A program made the translations under genes and the position numbers. DNA of 64,000 bases from Limnochorda sp. LNt. GTDB lineage: Bacteria; Bacillota; Limnochordia; Limnochordales; Geochordaceae. Location of the stretch: contig NZ_CP141614.1 in NCBI RefSeq assembly GCF_035593265.1, forward strand, positions 186,001 through 250,000. Direction: 5' to 3'. Below are positions 38,531 to 46,205 of the stretch, piece by piece (within the stretch, counting starts at the first letter, position 1; the number at the start of each line of letters is the position of its first letter). The notes beneath the pieces were generated by a model. That model did no database searches. It was not told the origin of the DNA and was given only the letters and a program-made list of their open reading frames with translations.

Positions 38531-38746
38531 ATGCCTTGCTTCCAGTGCCCGCACTGCGGACGGCGCCACGTGGTGCGCCCGCTCGACGTCGAAGAGGGCG
38601 GGCGCTGCCCTTGCGGTGCGCGCTACTCGGTCGCCATGTCCACGGAGGAGCCCGCGGACGGCGTCGCCCGGGACGACGGGGCGGGTCCGTCCACCTGGGT
38701 GATGGACCGGGACGGGTCGGTCTACGAGGTGCGCTTCCACCCGTAG
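38531..38746 (+). CDS. small zinc-ribbon-like protein
   Basis: 71 aa. Cys residues are arranged as CFQCPHCGRRH then GRCPCGARYSV, a likely four-Cys zinc ribbon, followed by an acidic tail and a short VYEVRFHP strand. The ATG at 38531 has GGGGGG 12 nt upstream. It ends 1 nt from the convergent darA stop. Function unknown. Confidence 0.6.
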   Translation: MPCFQCPHCGRRHVVRPLDVEEGGRCPCGARYSVAMSTEEPADGVARDDGAGPSTWVMDRDGSVYEVRFHP

Positions 38747-39067
38747 TCAGATGCGCTGCATCTGCTCGACGTGGAGCACCCAGACGATGGCGCCGCCCAC
38801 CTCGACCTCGATGGGCAGCGGGGCGCTCCCCGGCATCTCGGCCACGGGCTGGGGGATGAGGCGCTGGCGCCGCATGCAGGTCGAGCGCACGATGGCGAGC
38901 ACGGCATCGACCTGCTCGTCGGGCACGCCGACCAGCAGGGTCGTGTTGCCCTCCAGCAGGAAGCCTCCCGTGCTGGCCAGCCGCGTCACGCCGATCTGGG
39001 CGCGGTTGAGCGCATCCATGAGCGGTCGGCTGTCGCTGTCGTCGACGATGATGATGAGGAGCTTCAC
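38747..39067 (-). CDS. darA: PII-like cyclic di-AMP receptor
   Basis: 106 aa, close to B. subtilis DarA (109). The family features are intact: KLLIIIVDDSDSRPLMDAL, VTRLASTGGFLLEGNTTLLVG (the TGGF/GNTT ligand loop), a middle B-loop and the C-terminal PIEVEVGGAIVWVL. It binds c-di-AMP as a trimer, and the downstream target is unknown in the family. The GTG at 39067 has AAGGGG 6 nt upstream. Confidence 0.93.
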   Translation of the reverse strand: MKLLIIIVDDSDSRPLMDALNRAQIGVTRLASTGGFLLEGNTTLLVGVPDEQVDAVLAIVRSTCMRRQRLIPQPVAEMPGSAPLPIEVEVGGAIVWVLHVEQMQRI

Positions 39068-39257
39068 CCGCGACCCCTTCCGGTCTGTCCCCTCTGCCGC
39101 TCGGTGATTCCGCGCCGGCCGCTCCATCCCTGCTGGCGCCGCTGCGATGGCGCCTCCAGGCCCCGGCAGGAACGCGCGGGCCCCCCGCGGAATGAGGCCG
39201 CACTGTGGGGCCAGGAGCCTTCCCGAGGTTGCAGCGAGATAGAGGTGAGCGTCGACG

Positions 39258-39833
39258 GTGATCCTCAACGACCGGGAGATCGCGCGGCTGGCTCGCGAAC
39301 ACGGCATGATCGAGCCCTTCGTGCCGCAGCAGGTGCGCGTGCTGGACGAGGGCACCCCCGGCGAGCGCCGGGTCATCTCGTACGGGTTGTCCAGCTTCGG
39401 CTACGACCTGCGGGTGGCGCGGGAGTTCAAGATCTTCACCAACGTCAACAGCTCCGTCGTGGACCCCAAGCACTTCGACCCCAAGGCCTTCGTCGACTTC
39501 GAGGGCGACGTCTGCATCATCCCGCCCAACTCGTTCGCGCTGGCCCGGTCCATGGAGTACTTCCGCATCCCCGAGGACGTGGTCTGCATCACGCTGGGCA
39601 AGTCGACCTACGCCCGGTGCGGCATCATCGTCAACATCACCCCCGCGGAGCCGGGCTGGCGGGGGTATCTCACCATCGAGATCAGCAACACCACGCCCCT
39701 GCCCGCCCGCATCTACGCCGGCGAGGGCATCGCCCAGATGCTCTTCCTGCGGGGGGAGCGGCCCGACGTCACCTACGCCACCCGGCAGGGCAAGTACCAG
39801 GACCAGCAGGGCATCGTGCTCCCCAAGGTGTGA
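39258..39833 (+). CDS. dcd: dCTP deaminase
   Basis: 191 aa, the normal length. It deaminates dCTP to dUTP for thymidylate synthesis. Motifs: [17 protein letters not shown], the [10 protein letters not shown] nucleotide loop, and [19 protein letters not shown] with the catalytic Glu. The C-terminal segment is GKYQDQQG. It lacks extra motifs that would mark the bifunctional dCTP deaminase/dUTPase with certainty. GTG start. Confidence 0.95.
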   Translation: MILNDREIARLAREHGMIEPFVPQQVRVLDEGTPGERRVISYGLSSFGYDLRVAREFKIFTNVNSSVVDPKHFDPKAFVDFEGDVCIIPPNSFALARSMEYFRIPEDVVCITLGKSTYARCGIIVNITPAEPGWRGYLTIEISNTTPLPARIYAGEGIAQMLFLRGERPDVTYATRQGKYQDQQGIVLPKV

Positions 39834-39847
39834 AGGGACGGAGCGCC

Positions 39848-40897
39848 ATGCTCAAGGGACGCGTGGACTTGCGCAGCGATACCGTCACCGAGCCCACCGA
39901 CGAGATGCGCCGCGCCATGTACGAGGCGGAGGTGGGTGACGCCGCCCGGGGCGACGACCCCACCGTCCGGCAGCTCGAGGAGGAGGCGGCCGCCATCCTG
40001 GGCAAGGAGGCGGCGCTTTTGGTGCCGAGCGGCACCATGGGCAACCTGGTGGCCATGCTCACCTGGGTGCGCCGGGCCGAAGAGATCATCGCCGACTGGC
40101 GGGCCCACATCGTGCAGTCGGAGGCGGGCGGGCTGGGCGGCGTCGTGGGGGCCATGGTGCGCACCATCGTCACCGACGACGGCATCCTGCGGCCCCGCGC
40201 CATCGAGGAGGCCATCCGGGCCCCGAGCGTGCTGGCGCCGCGCACGGCCCTGGTGGCCATCGAGGAGACCCACAACTTCGCCGGCGGCACCGTCTGGCGC
40301 GTGGAGGAGGTCGACGCCGCCGCCGAGGTGGCCCATCGCCACGGCATCCCGGTCCACATGGACGGGGCGCGCCTCTTCAACGCGGCGGTGGCCCTGGGGG
40401 TGCCGGCGGCACGGATCGTGCAGGCCGTCGACTCGGTGATGTTCTGCCTGTCCAAGGGGCTATCGGCGCCCATCGGCAGCGTGCTGGTCGGCAGCCGCGA
40501 CTTCATCGAGGAGGCGCGCCGGCGCCGGCAGATGGTCGGGGGCGCCATGCGCCAGGCGGGAGTCATCGCGGCGGCGGGGATCGTCGCGTTGCGCACCATG
40601 ATCAGCCGCCTGGCGGAGGATCACGCCCGGGCGCGGGCCCTGGCGGAGCGGCTGGCGGGCACGCCGGGCATCCGGGTGTCGCCGCCGCCGGTCACCAACA
40701 TGGTCATGGTGGACGTGGCCGGCACGGGACTGAGCGCCGCCGAGTTCGGCAAGCGACTCGCCGAGGGCCACAACGTCTGGGCGCTACCCGTCGGCCCCTC
40801 CGTGCTCCGGTTGGTCACCCACCGGCACGTGGACGATGAGGACGTGGAGCGAGCCGCGCAGGCCATCCGGGCAGTGGCGCAGTCCCGGGCTGCCTAG
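39848..40897 (+). CDS. ltaE: low-specificity L-threonine aldolase
   Basis: 349 aa PLP fold-type I enzyme that cleaves L-threonine and allo-threonine to glycine and acetaldehyde. It begins with VDLRSDTVTEPT, typical of the family, and has PSGTMGNLVA (PLP phosphate), HMDGARLFNA, and the Schiff-base lysine at Lys203 in MFCLSKGLSAP. It starts 14 nt after dcd, so the two are co-transcribed. The strong hairpin at 41045 ends the unit. Confidence 0.94.
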   Translation: MLKGRVDLRSDTVTEPTDEMRRAMYEAEVGDAARGDDPTVRQLEEEAAAILGKEAALLVPSGTMGNLVAMLTWVRRAEEIIADWRAHIVQSEAGGLGGVVGAMVRTIVTDDGILRPRAIEEAIRAPSVLAPRTALVAIEETHNFAGGTVWRVEEVDAAAEVAHRHGIPVHMDGARLFNAAVALGVPAARIVQAVDSVMFCLSKGLSAPIGSVLVGSRDFIEEARRRRQMVGGAMRQAGVIAAAGIVALRTMISRLAEDHARARALAERLAGTPGIRVSPPPVTNMVMVDVAGTGLSAAEFGKRLAEGHNVWALPVGPSVLRLVTHRHVDDEDVERAAQAIRAVAQSRAA

Positions 40898-41044
40898 GGG
40901 CCGGCGTCTGCGCTCACGGGATCCAGCGGGCCATCGGGCGGACGAGCCGCACGATCCACGGGGCGAGACTGAGCAGGGCCAGCGACGCGGCCAGAAGCCG
41001 GTGGTCCTGCAGATCCGGCTCGGTGGCCGTCCGGGACCAGCAGA

Positions 41045-41077
41045 AGAGGCGGAGCCAGGGTGCCTGGCTCCGCCTCT
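41045..41077. terminator. strong bidirectional hairpin
   Basis: A perfect 15-bp stem (AGAGGCGGAGCCAGG and its complement) with a 3-nt loop lies between convergent ltaE and the LysM gene, 18 nt from the latter's stop. There is no U-run. Confidence 0.7.
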
Positions 41078-41095
41078 CGTTCGAAGGCGAGGGGG

Positions 41096-42679
41096 TCAGA
41101 CGCCGGGCAGGACGATGACCTGGCCCGGGAGGAGGTTGTACGGGTCGATGCCCGGGTTGGCGGCCAGGATGGCCTGCCAGTCGACGCCGTAGCGTCTCCC
41201 GATGAGGTAGAGGGTGTCACCGGGCCGCACGGTGTAGCTGCGGCCCTGACCGGGTCGGGTGCCGGAGGGGAGGACGAGTACCTGACCCGGCATCAGCCAC
41301 CAGGCGTCGATGCCAGGGTTGGCGGCCATCAGGGCATCCAGGCTGAGGCCGTAGCGCTGGGCGATGAGCCAGAGCGTGTCGCCCGGCTGTACCACGTAGG
41401 TGCTGCCCCCCGGCGGCGCGGAACCCGACGGGATGACGATGGACTGCCCGGGGATCAGGTTGTAGGGATCGAGGCCGGGGTTGGCGGCCAGGATGGCCTG
41501 CCAGCTGATGCCGTAGCGCAGGCCGATGAGGTAGAGGGTGTCGCCCGTCTGCACGACGTAGCGGCTGCCCTGCGGTGGCTCCTGGCCCGGCGGCTGCTCG
41601 CCAGGGGGCTCGCCGCCCGGCGGCCGCGTACCGCCGCCCAGGATCTCCTCCACCACGTCCCAGAGCGCAGGGTCCTCGAAGCCCAGCCGCCACAGCGCCA
41701 TGCCCCCGAGGTCGTGGCGGCCGATGAGCTGGAGCTTGTAGCGCGCGCTTTCGGCGTTCTCGAAGTAGACGACGCGGGTCACGCCGTTCTCCGCGTAGCT
41801 GAAGTAGGGTACCTGCGCGCCCGCGTCCCACAGGATCGGGACACCCTTCTGCTGAGCCAGGCGGACGGCGTCGCTGGCCTTGAGCATGGTCGCCATGCCG
41901 CCCGTCGAGGGCCAGTCGTAGCCGTAGCCGGCGATCCCGACCAAGAGCTTGTGGGTCGGGATGGTCTGGGAGGCGTAGCGCACCACGTCGCTCACCCAGG
42001 GCATGGAGGCGATGGGCCCGGCCCCCGAGGTGATCCAGTGCTCGTCGTAGGTCATCAGGACGACCTGATCGACGACCTGGCCAATGGCCCGGTAGTCGAA
42101 GGCCCCGCTCCAGCCGTTGTTGGGATCGTCCCAGGTCTTGGCCGGGACGGCGATGCTCAGGGTCGCTCCGCTGGGGCGAAGCCGCTCGGCCAGACGCTGT
42201 AGGAACTGTGTGAAGAGCTGGCGTTGCGCGGGGTCCACGTTTTCGAGGTCGATCTGCACCCCGTCGTACCCCGCTTCGGTCACCAGGCGCGTGATCTGGT
42301 CCAGCGCGCGGGCCTGCGCCGTGGCGTTGGTCAGGATGGACGAGACGACCCCCCGGTCGAATCCACCCCAGTAGTTGTGGATCACGGCCTGCACCTCGAT
42401 GTTGCGCTGGCGCGCCAGATCCATCAAGGCGTGGTCCATCTCGCCGGAGACGTTGCCCTGGGCGTCGATGCGGTAGAGAAACGCTCCGACGGTGTTGACG
42501 GGCGTCGCGGTCAGCAGCGAGTTGAACGCGGTCCTGTCACCTGGATAGTCGACTGGATAGTAGCCGTAGATGATCGGGGGCGTCCCCTGGGCCGCCGATG
42601 CCGGTGGCGAGTGGTATGGCACGGAAATGGCAACGATGGCGATTGCGACCAAGAGAGCCGTCAACTCGAGGCGCCGCAT
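41096..42679 (-). CDS. GH18-family hydrolase with three LysM domains (spore cortex/germination type)
   Basis: 527 aa. The signal peptide is residues ~1-31. The GH18 barrel (~36-365) carries the catalytic motif DGVQIDLE (139-146, acid Glu146) and VVLMTYDEHW. After a Pro/Gly linker, three LysM repeats (~385-527) have YVVQTGDTLYLIGLRYG-type starts and PYNLIPGQ-type ends. The order is GH18 then LysM, whereas Bacillus YaaH/SleL have LysM first. Likely cuts peptidoglycan during growth or germination. The ATG at 42679 has AAGGAGG 6 nt upstream. Confidence 0.9.
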   Translation of the reverse strand: MRRLELTALLVAIAIVAISVPYHSPPASAAQGTPPIIYGYYPVDYPGDRTAFNSLLTATPVNTVGAFLYRIDAQGNVSGEMDHALMDLARQRNIEVQAVIHNYWGGFDRGVVSSILTNATAQARALDQITRLVTEAGYDGVQIDLENVDPAQRQLFTQFLQRLAERLRPSGATLSIAVPAKTWDDPNNGWSGAFDYRAIGQVVDQVVLMTYDEHWITSGAGPIASMPWVSDVVRYASQTIPTHKLLVGIAGYGYDWPSTGGMATMLKASDAVRLAQQKGVPILWDAGAQVPYFSYAENGVTRVVYFENAESARYKLQLIGRHDLGGMALWRLGFEDPALWDVVEEILGGGTRPPGGEPPGEQPPGQEPPQGSRYVVQTGDTLYLIGLRYGISWQAILAANPGLDPYNLIPGQSIVIPSGSAPPGGSTYVVQPGDTLWLIAQRYGLSLDALMAANPGIDAWWLMPGQVLVLPSGTRPGQGRSYTVRPGDTLYLIGRRYGVDWQAILAANPGIDPYNLLPGQVIVLPGV

Positions 42680-42849
42680 TGAACTCCTCCTTTTTGGGAT
42701 TGGGTCTACAACGGAGGAATTCAAAGCGTTCGTTTCCATGCCTTTAGTAGATCGATGGCGCGATTGGCAACGGCGAGGGGAGGGTGGTAGCCCGTGGGAT
42801 ACTTGACAGGCCTGGCTCGTATGGGTTGGCCGGGAGGGTCGTGGTACAA

Positions 42850-43245
42850 GTGGCAAGGTGGAGGAGCCGTCGCCGGTTGCTCTGGCTGGCGCTAGCGGCG
42901 GTCGTGGCACTCGCTGCCGCGTGGGGCGTCGTGCGGGGCACCCGCCAGGGCTATCCCGACGCGGAACTCCGACGCTTGTTGCAACAAGCCCAGACTTTCC
43001 AGGACAACCTCCGCATCGCGCTGGAGCCGGCCTTCAAGCCGATGGCGGTCGCCTTCGTGCGGGATCGATACGGCTCACCCGGGATCGACGTCGCGATCCG
43101 CAGCATCTCCGTGCGAGACGACGGGCGCTTTCCCGTCATCGTCGAGGTCCTGGGGGGCTCGCAGGGGGTCTACCGGCAGGAGAAGTTCCTCTTCTGGTGG
43201 GACCGCGACCGTTGGGACATGCGGTACGTGGAGGGGGACCTGTAG
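42850..43245 (+). CDS. hypothetical single-pass membrane protein
   Basis: 131 aa. A basic N-terminus (RWRSRRR) precedes one TM helix (residues ~11-28). An extracytoplasmic alpha/beta domain of ~100 residues ends in a Trp/Tyr-rich strand (KFLFWWDRDRWDMRYVEGDL). No family recognised. The GTG at 42850 has GGGAGGG 11 nt upstream; GTG 42841 is an alternative. It is flanked by genes for the LysM protein and the amidase, so an envelope role is plausible. Confidence 0.65.
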   Translation: MARWRSRRRLLWLALAAVVALAAAWGVVRGTRQGYPDAELRRLLQQAQTFQDNLRIALEPAFKPMAVAFVRDRYGSPGIDVAIRSISVRDDGRFPVIVEVLGGSQGVYRQEKFLFWWDRDRWDMRYVEGDL

Positions 43246-43260
43246 CAGGGGCGTCGCATC

Positions 43261-44022
43261 TCACCGGCGGGGAGCCTCGGGTACGCCCTCCGGGCGGGGC
43301 GGCGCCCCGGGGTTGGGGAAGCTCCCCCACCACTCGACGATGCCCTCGGCCACCAGTTCGGCCGCGGTCTGTCGGTTCTCTGCCTTGAGGATCCATTGGA
43401 GGTCGGCCCAGTTGCTCAAGAAGACCACCTCCACCACCGCATGGGGCAGGGCCAGCCGGTCCATGTAGAGCCCGTTGACGGCGAAGGGCGGCGCCGACTC
43501 GGGCAGCACCCGGGTCAGCTGTCCGTAGACGGCCTCGGCCAGACGCCGGCTCTCCTCGACGTGCTCGGCGGCCGGCCCCACCTCCGAGTAGACGACCGTC
43601 GTGCCGCGGTCCGACGGATCCGGCGAGGCATTGAGGTGAATGCTAACGTAGAGATCCGCCCCCGGCTGGCTCGCCTGGGGACGAAGCCGCCGGAGGTTGA
43701 GCGCGAAGTAGCTGCGGTCCCGATTGGTCTGCTCCCCGTCCCCGTTGTAGTCCGGAGGCTCCTGATCGCCCTCCCGGGTCAGGTGCACCTCGACGCCGCG
43801 AGCCGAGAGGGCCCCTGCCAGACGGCGCGCGATGTCCAGGGCGAGCGGGTCCTCGTGGACGTCGGCCCAGCGGTTGTACGCCCCGGTGTAGCTGCGGTGC
43901 AGGGAGCTCCACCCGTGGCCGGCATCCACCACCACGACGGGAGGGCGCGGCCTCAACCGTGGCGCCGCCGAAGGGGGCAGCGCCGCCAGCGCGATCCCTA
44001 CCCACGCGGTGAGTGCCAACAA
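43261..44022 (-). CDS. N-acetylmuramoyl-L-alanine amidase (Amidase_3)
   Basis: 253 aa zinc amidase that cleaves the MurNAc-L-Ala bond of peptidoglycan. A short signal-like helix at the N-terminus leads to VVVVDAGHG (His ligand), RWADVHEDPLALDIA (Glu ligand), LYVSIHLNAS (His ligand) and the catalytic Glu in AVVEVVFLSN. The domain fills the whole chain with no SPOR or LysM targeting module. The start is probably TTG 44022 and is not certain. It is 40 nt downstream of an uncharacterised membrane gene. Confidence 0.88.
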   Translation of the reverse strand: MLALTAWVGIALAALPPSAAPRLRPRPPVVVVDAGHGWSSLHRSYTGAYNRWADVHEDPLALDIARRLAGALSARGVEVHLTREGDQEPPDYNGDGEQTNRDRSYFALNLRRLRPQASQPGADLYVSIHLNASPDPSDRGTTVVYSEVGPAAEHVEESRRLAEAVYGQLTRVLPESAPPFAVNGLYMDRLALPHAVVEVVFLSNWADLQWILKAENRQTAAELVAEGIVEWWGSFPNPGAPPRPEGVPEAPRR

Positions 44023-44062
44023 ACGCCTGCTACCCAGAACGGCCGGTCATCCCGTGCGAAGC

Positions 44063-45046
44063 CTATGCCTGGCCGCTCGACGGGAGACCGCGATAGAGCG
44101 CAGCGAGGGTCCAGGCGGCGAGGTGCAGGTCCAGCCGGCGCCGGTGCCGCAGCGCCACCAGGCTCACCCCACCGGCGGCATAGGCGGCGAGCGCGGCAGG
44201 GTGTGCCAGGGCCTCGATGGTCAGGGCGATCCAGCGGTACACGTCGAAGGCCAGGGTGACGCCCAGAAGCCCGCTGCCCATGACGTAGACCAGCGTGGCC
44301 AGCGTGAGGGCCAACCGGCGGCGGGTCGCGCCGACGGCGACGGAGGCTGCGGCGACGAGGCCCGACTCCCAGGCGGCCCCTCTCAGCGTCTCTCGGGCCA
44401 GGCGCCGGACGCACGACTCGACGGAGCCGCAGACGAGGGCCTGGTGGGCCGCGGCGCAGAGGATGGACTGAAACCGCTGGGGCATCGGCAGCGCCTCGGG
44501 GACTCCGTAGACGGCCCCCAGCGTCTCGACCAGCTCCGAGGCGAGTCCCTCCAGTCCCCGGCTGCCCTGCCGCCCATTGAGGCGGCCCTGCAGGGCGTGC
44601 AGATAGCGCACTCGCAGCGAGACGCCCCGAAGCGTCTGCAGCGCCGAGGCTTGCCGGCGCCACTCAGCCTGGAAGCGGCGAGCGGCTGTCGCGGGGCGGC
44701 GGGTACCTTCCGCCAGGTACCGGATGAGACGCCCTGCCGTAGCCGTCTCGAGCAGCGCCACGAGGGAAGCCAGCTCGTCGTCGGGCATCCGAGCGAGGGC
44801 GCCGATCAGGCTGCGTGCCACCTCGGTCGACTGTCCCGGCTGTCCACCCCGGGAGCGGCCACCTCGCCCGGTCTCCGCCGGTGCCCCCCCGAGGGCCTGG
44901 TCGAGGGAGTGGGCGAGCATGGGGTCGTACCGGGGGAGCGCGAGACGGTAGGCCCGGAGCACCTCCGGGCAGGGTGGGCTTCCCCAGACACGCACGGCCG
45001 AAGACGTTGCCCGCCTCGTGATCCTGCACCACCTGCTCCGACGCAA
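44063..45046 (-). CDS. hypothetical membrane protein
   Basis: 327 aa in the longest reading. The N-terminal two thirds are helical and charged (LAHSLDQALGG, PDDELASLVALLETATAGRLIRYLAEG). The last ~90 residues hold two or three hydrophobic helices (LALTLATLVYVMGSGLLGVTL). No family recognised. The first ~20 residues are basic and atypical, and a second frame with its own ATG at 45086 runs parallel upstream. The true start may be a GTG near 44980, or a 1-nt indel may hide the real N-terminus. Probably co-transcribed with the amidase. Confidence 0.55.
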   Translation of the reverse strand: MRRSRWCRITRRATSSAVRVWGSPPCPEVLRAYRLALPRYDPMLAHSLDQALGGAPAETGRGGRSRGGQPGQSTEVARSLIGALARMPDDELASLVALLETATAGRLIRYLAEGTRRPATAARRFQAEWRRQASALQTLRGVSLRVRYLHALQGRLNGRQGSRGLEGLASELVETLGAVYGVPEALPMPQRFQSILCAAAHQALVCGSVESCVRRLARETLRGAAWESGLVAAASVAVGATRRRLALTLATLVYVMGSGLLGVTLAFDVYRWIALTIEALAHPAALAAYAAGGVSLVALRHRRRLDLHLAAWTLAALYRGLPSSGQA

Positions 45047-45147
45047 GGGTCGTACCAGGGGATGCGGGGGCGGGCCCGTCGGCCATGCGAGGCCAGTGCT
45101 AACTTAAGGAACCCGGGACCAGCTGAGCGACGGGAGTGACGCGCTTG

Positions 45148-45172
45148 ACGTAACGCCACATGTAAGTTACGT
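45148..45172 (+). promoter_or_regulatory. inverted-repeat operator on the Clp_N gene promoter
   Basis: ACGTAAC and GTTACGT arms are separated by 11 nt. The repeat covers a candidate promoter whose -35 is TTGACG (45145-45150); the -10 candidate TACGTT (45168-45173) is weak. The geometry suits a dimeric repressor or autoregulation by the downstream protein. Confidence 0.5.
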
Positions 45173-45184
45173 TTACACCGAGGA

Positions 45185-45199
45185 ACCTCCTCGGGAGGT
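45185..45199 (+). promoter_or_regulatory. hairpin masking the ribosome-binding site of the Clp_N gene
   Basis: ACCTCC and GGAGGT form a 6-bp stem with a 3-nt TCG loop. The 3' arm is the Shine-Dalgarno sequence itself, so pairing would block initiation, as in RNA thermometers. Confidence 0.45.
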
Positions 45200-45206
45200 G
45201 ATGCCA

Positions 45207-45929
45207 TTGGTCCTGCAGAGGTTTACGGCCAGGGCCAAGCGGATCATCGAGAATGCCGTCGACGAGGCCCGGCGTCGGGGAGAGCCGGTCGGGCCCCTAC
45301 ACCTGCTGCTGGCCCTGGCACGAGACGAGACGTCGGCCGCAGCTCGCGCCCTTCGGGAGGCGGGCGTGACGCCCGAGGCGGTCGCTGGCCACCTGGTCGA
45401 GCCGGCAGACGGCACCGCCCTGCGCAAGGAGCCCCCCTTCGACCCCGAGGGCAAGCGTGTACTCGAGCGAGGCGCCCGGTGGGCCAAGGAGCTCCGGCAC
45501 CCGTACATCGGTGCCGAGCACGTGCTGCTGGCCCTGCTGGATGACGGCGCCGCGGCCGCCGCGGACGTGTGGCGGGCTCTCGGCGTCGACGTGGCCCGTC
45601 TACGGGAGCGGCTCCTCGCTCAGCCACCCGAACCGGAGGAGCGTCCGGGTCACAAGACGCAAGTCTCGTGGGTCTTCTGGCGCTCCGGGAGCGAGAGCCG
45701 TGACTGGGTCGTCAGCGTGCGGCTGGACGCCCCCACCCTGACCGCGGTGGACGCACTGGTGCGGGCCGGCGTGGCCAAGAGCCGGTCGGAGGCGGTCTTC
45801 ATGCTGTGCCGCAAGGGGATCGAGGCTCACCGCGAGCTCTTCGAGCGGCTCGCGGAGAAGATGGCCTCCGTGGCGGAGCTAGAGGAGGAGATGCGGCGCA
45901 TCTTCGCAGGAGACGGAGGCGAAACCTGA
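45207..45929 (+). CDS. Clp_N-domain protein fused to a ribbon-helix-helix-like region
   Basis: 240 aa. Residues ~1-135 contain two Clp N-terminal repeats as in ClpC (QRFTARAKRIIENA, GPLHLLLALARD; HPYIGAEHVLLALL). No AAA+ module follows. Instead residues ~165-205 read VVSVRLDAPTLTAVDALVRAG with SRSEAVFMLCRKGIEA, which fits a ribbon-helix-helix strand and two helices, then a coiled segment rich in Glu. It may be an adaptor or a repressor that senses Clp substrates. A TTG start at 45207 gives 8 nt to GGGAGG; ATG 45201 and GTG 45198 are too close. The promoter carries an inverted repeat. Confidence 0.8.
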   Translation: MVLQRFTARAKRIIENAVDEARRRGEPVGPLHLLLALARDETSAAARALREAGVTPEAVAGHLVEPADGTALRKEPPFDPEGKRVLERGARWAKELRHPYIGAEHVLLALLDDGAAAAADVWRALGVDVARLRERLLAQPPEPEERPGHKTQVSWVFWRSGSESRDWVVSVRLDAPTLTAVDALVRAGVAKSRSEAVFMLCRKGIEAHRELFERLAEKMASVAELEEEMRRIFAGDGGET

Positions 45930-45942
45930 TAGAAAAGAGAGA

Positions 45943-46033
45943 TGGTGCCGAAGGGGGGATTTGAACCCCCACGGGCGTTACGCCCACTGCGCCCTGAACG
46001 CAGCGCGTCTGCCAGTTCCACCACTTCGGCACC
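45943..46033 (-). tRNA. tRNA-Leu (anticodon CAG)
   Basis: The acceptor stem is GGTGCCG/CGGCACC with A as discriminator. The anticodon stem CTGCG/CGCAG carries loop TTCAGGG, giving CAG. A long variable arm (GGGCG-TAA-CGCCC) marks class II leucine tRNA, and the T arm is GGGGG-TTCAAAT-CCCCC. CCA is not encoded. Confidence 0.97.
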
Positions 46034-46205
46034 GTACGATCCGGTGGCACCGCGGATCCTAGCACGGGACCCCGGCGCCCGTCAACAGCAATGGGAGGGC
46101 CACCGCCACCCGCCGTCGGCCGTCGCGAAGGGATGGCCGACGTGACCGCCTAATCGACTCCGTGCAGGGTCCCGGCGACGGACCGGACGAAGGAGCGCCT
46201 CGAGC

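Noticed and set aside
42803-42808. Perfect TTGACA upstream of the 42850 gene
   Set aside because: No acceptable -10 is found 15-19 nt downstream, so it was not called a promoter.
44664-45086. 140-codon minus-strand frame starting at ATG 45086
   Set aside because: After about 30 plausible residues it turns Pro/Arg-rich and overlaps the 44063 gene. It may only be the true N-terminus of that gene shifted by an indel, not a separate gene.
45096-45106. Half-site resembling CIRCE (GTGCTAAC) before the Clp_N gene
   Set aside because: The second inverted arm is missing, so HrcA control is not supported.
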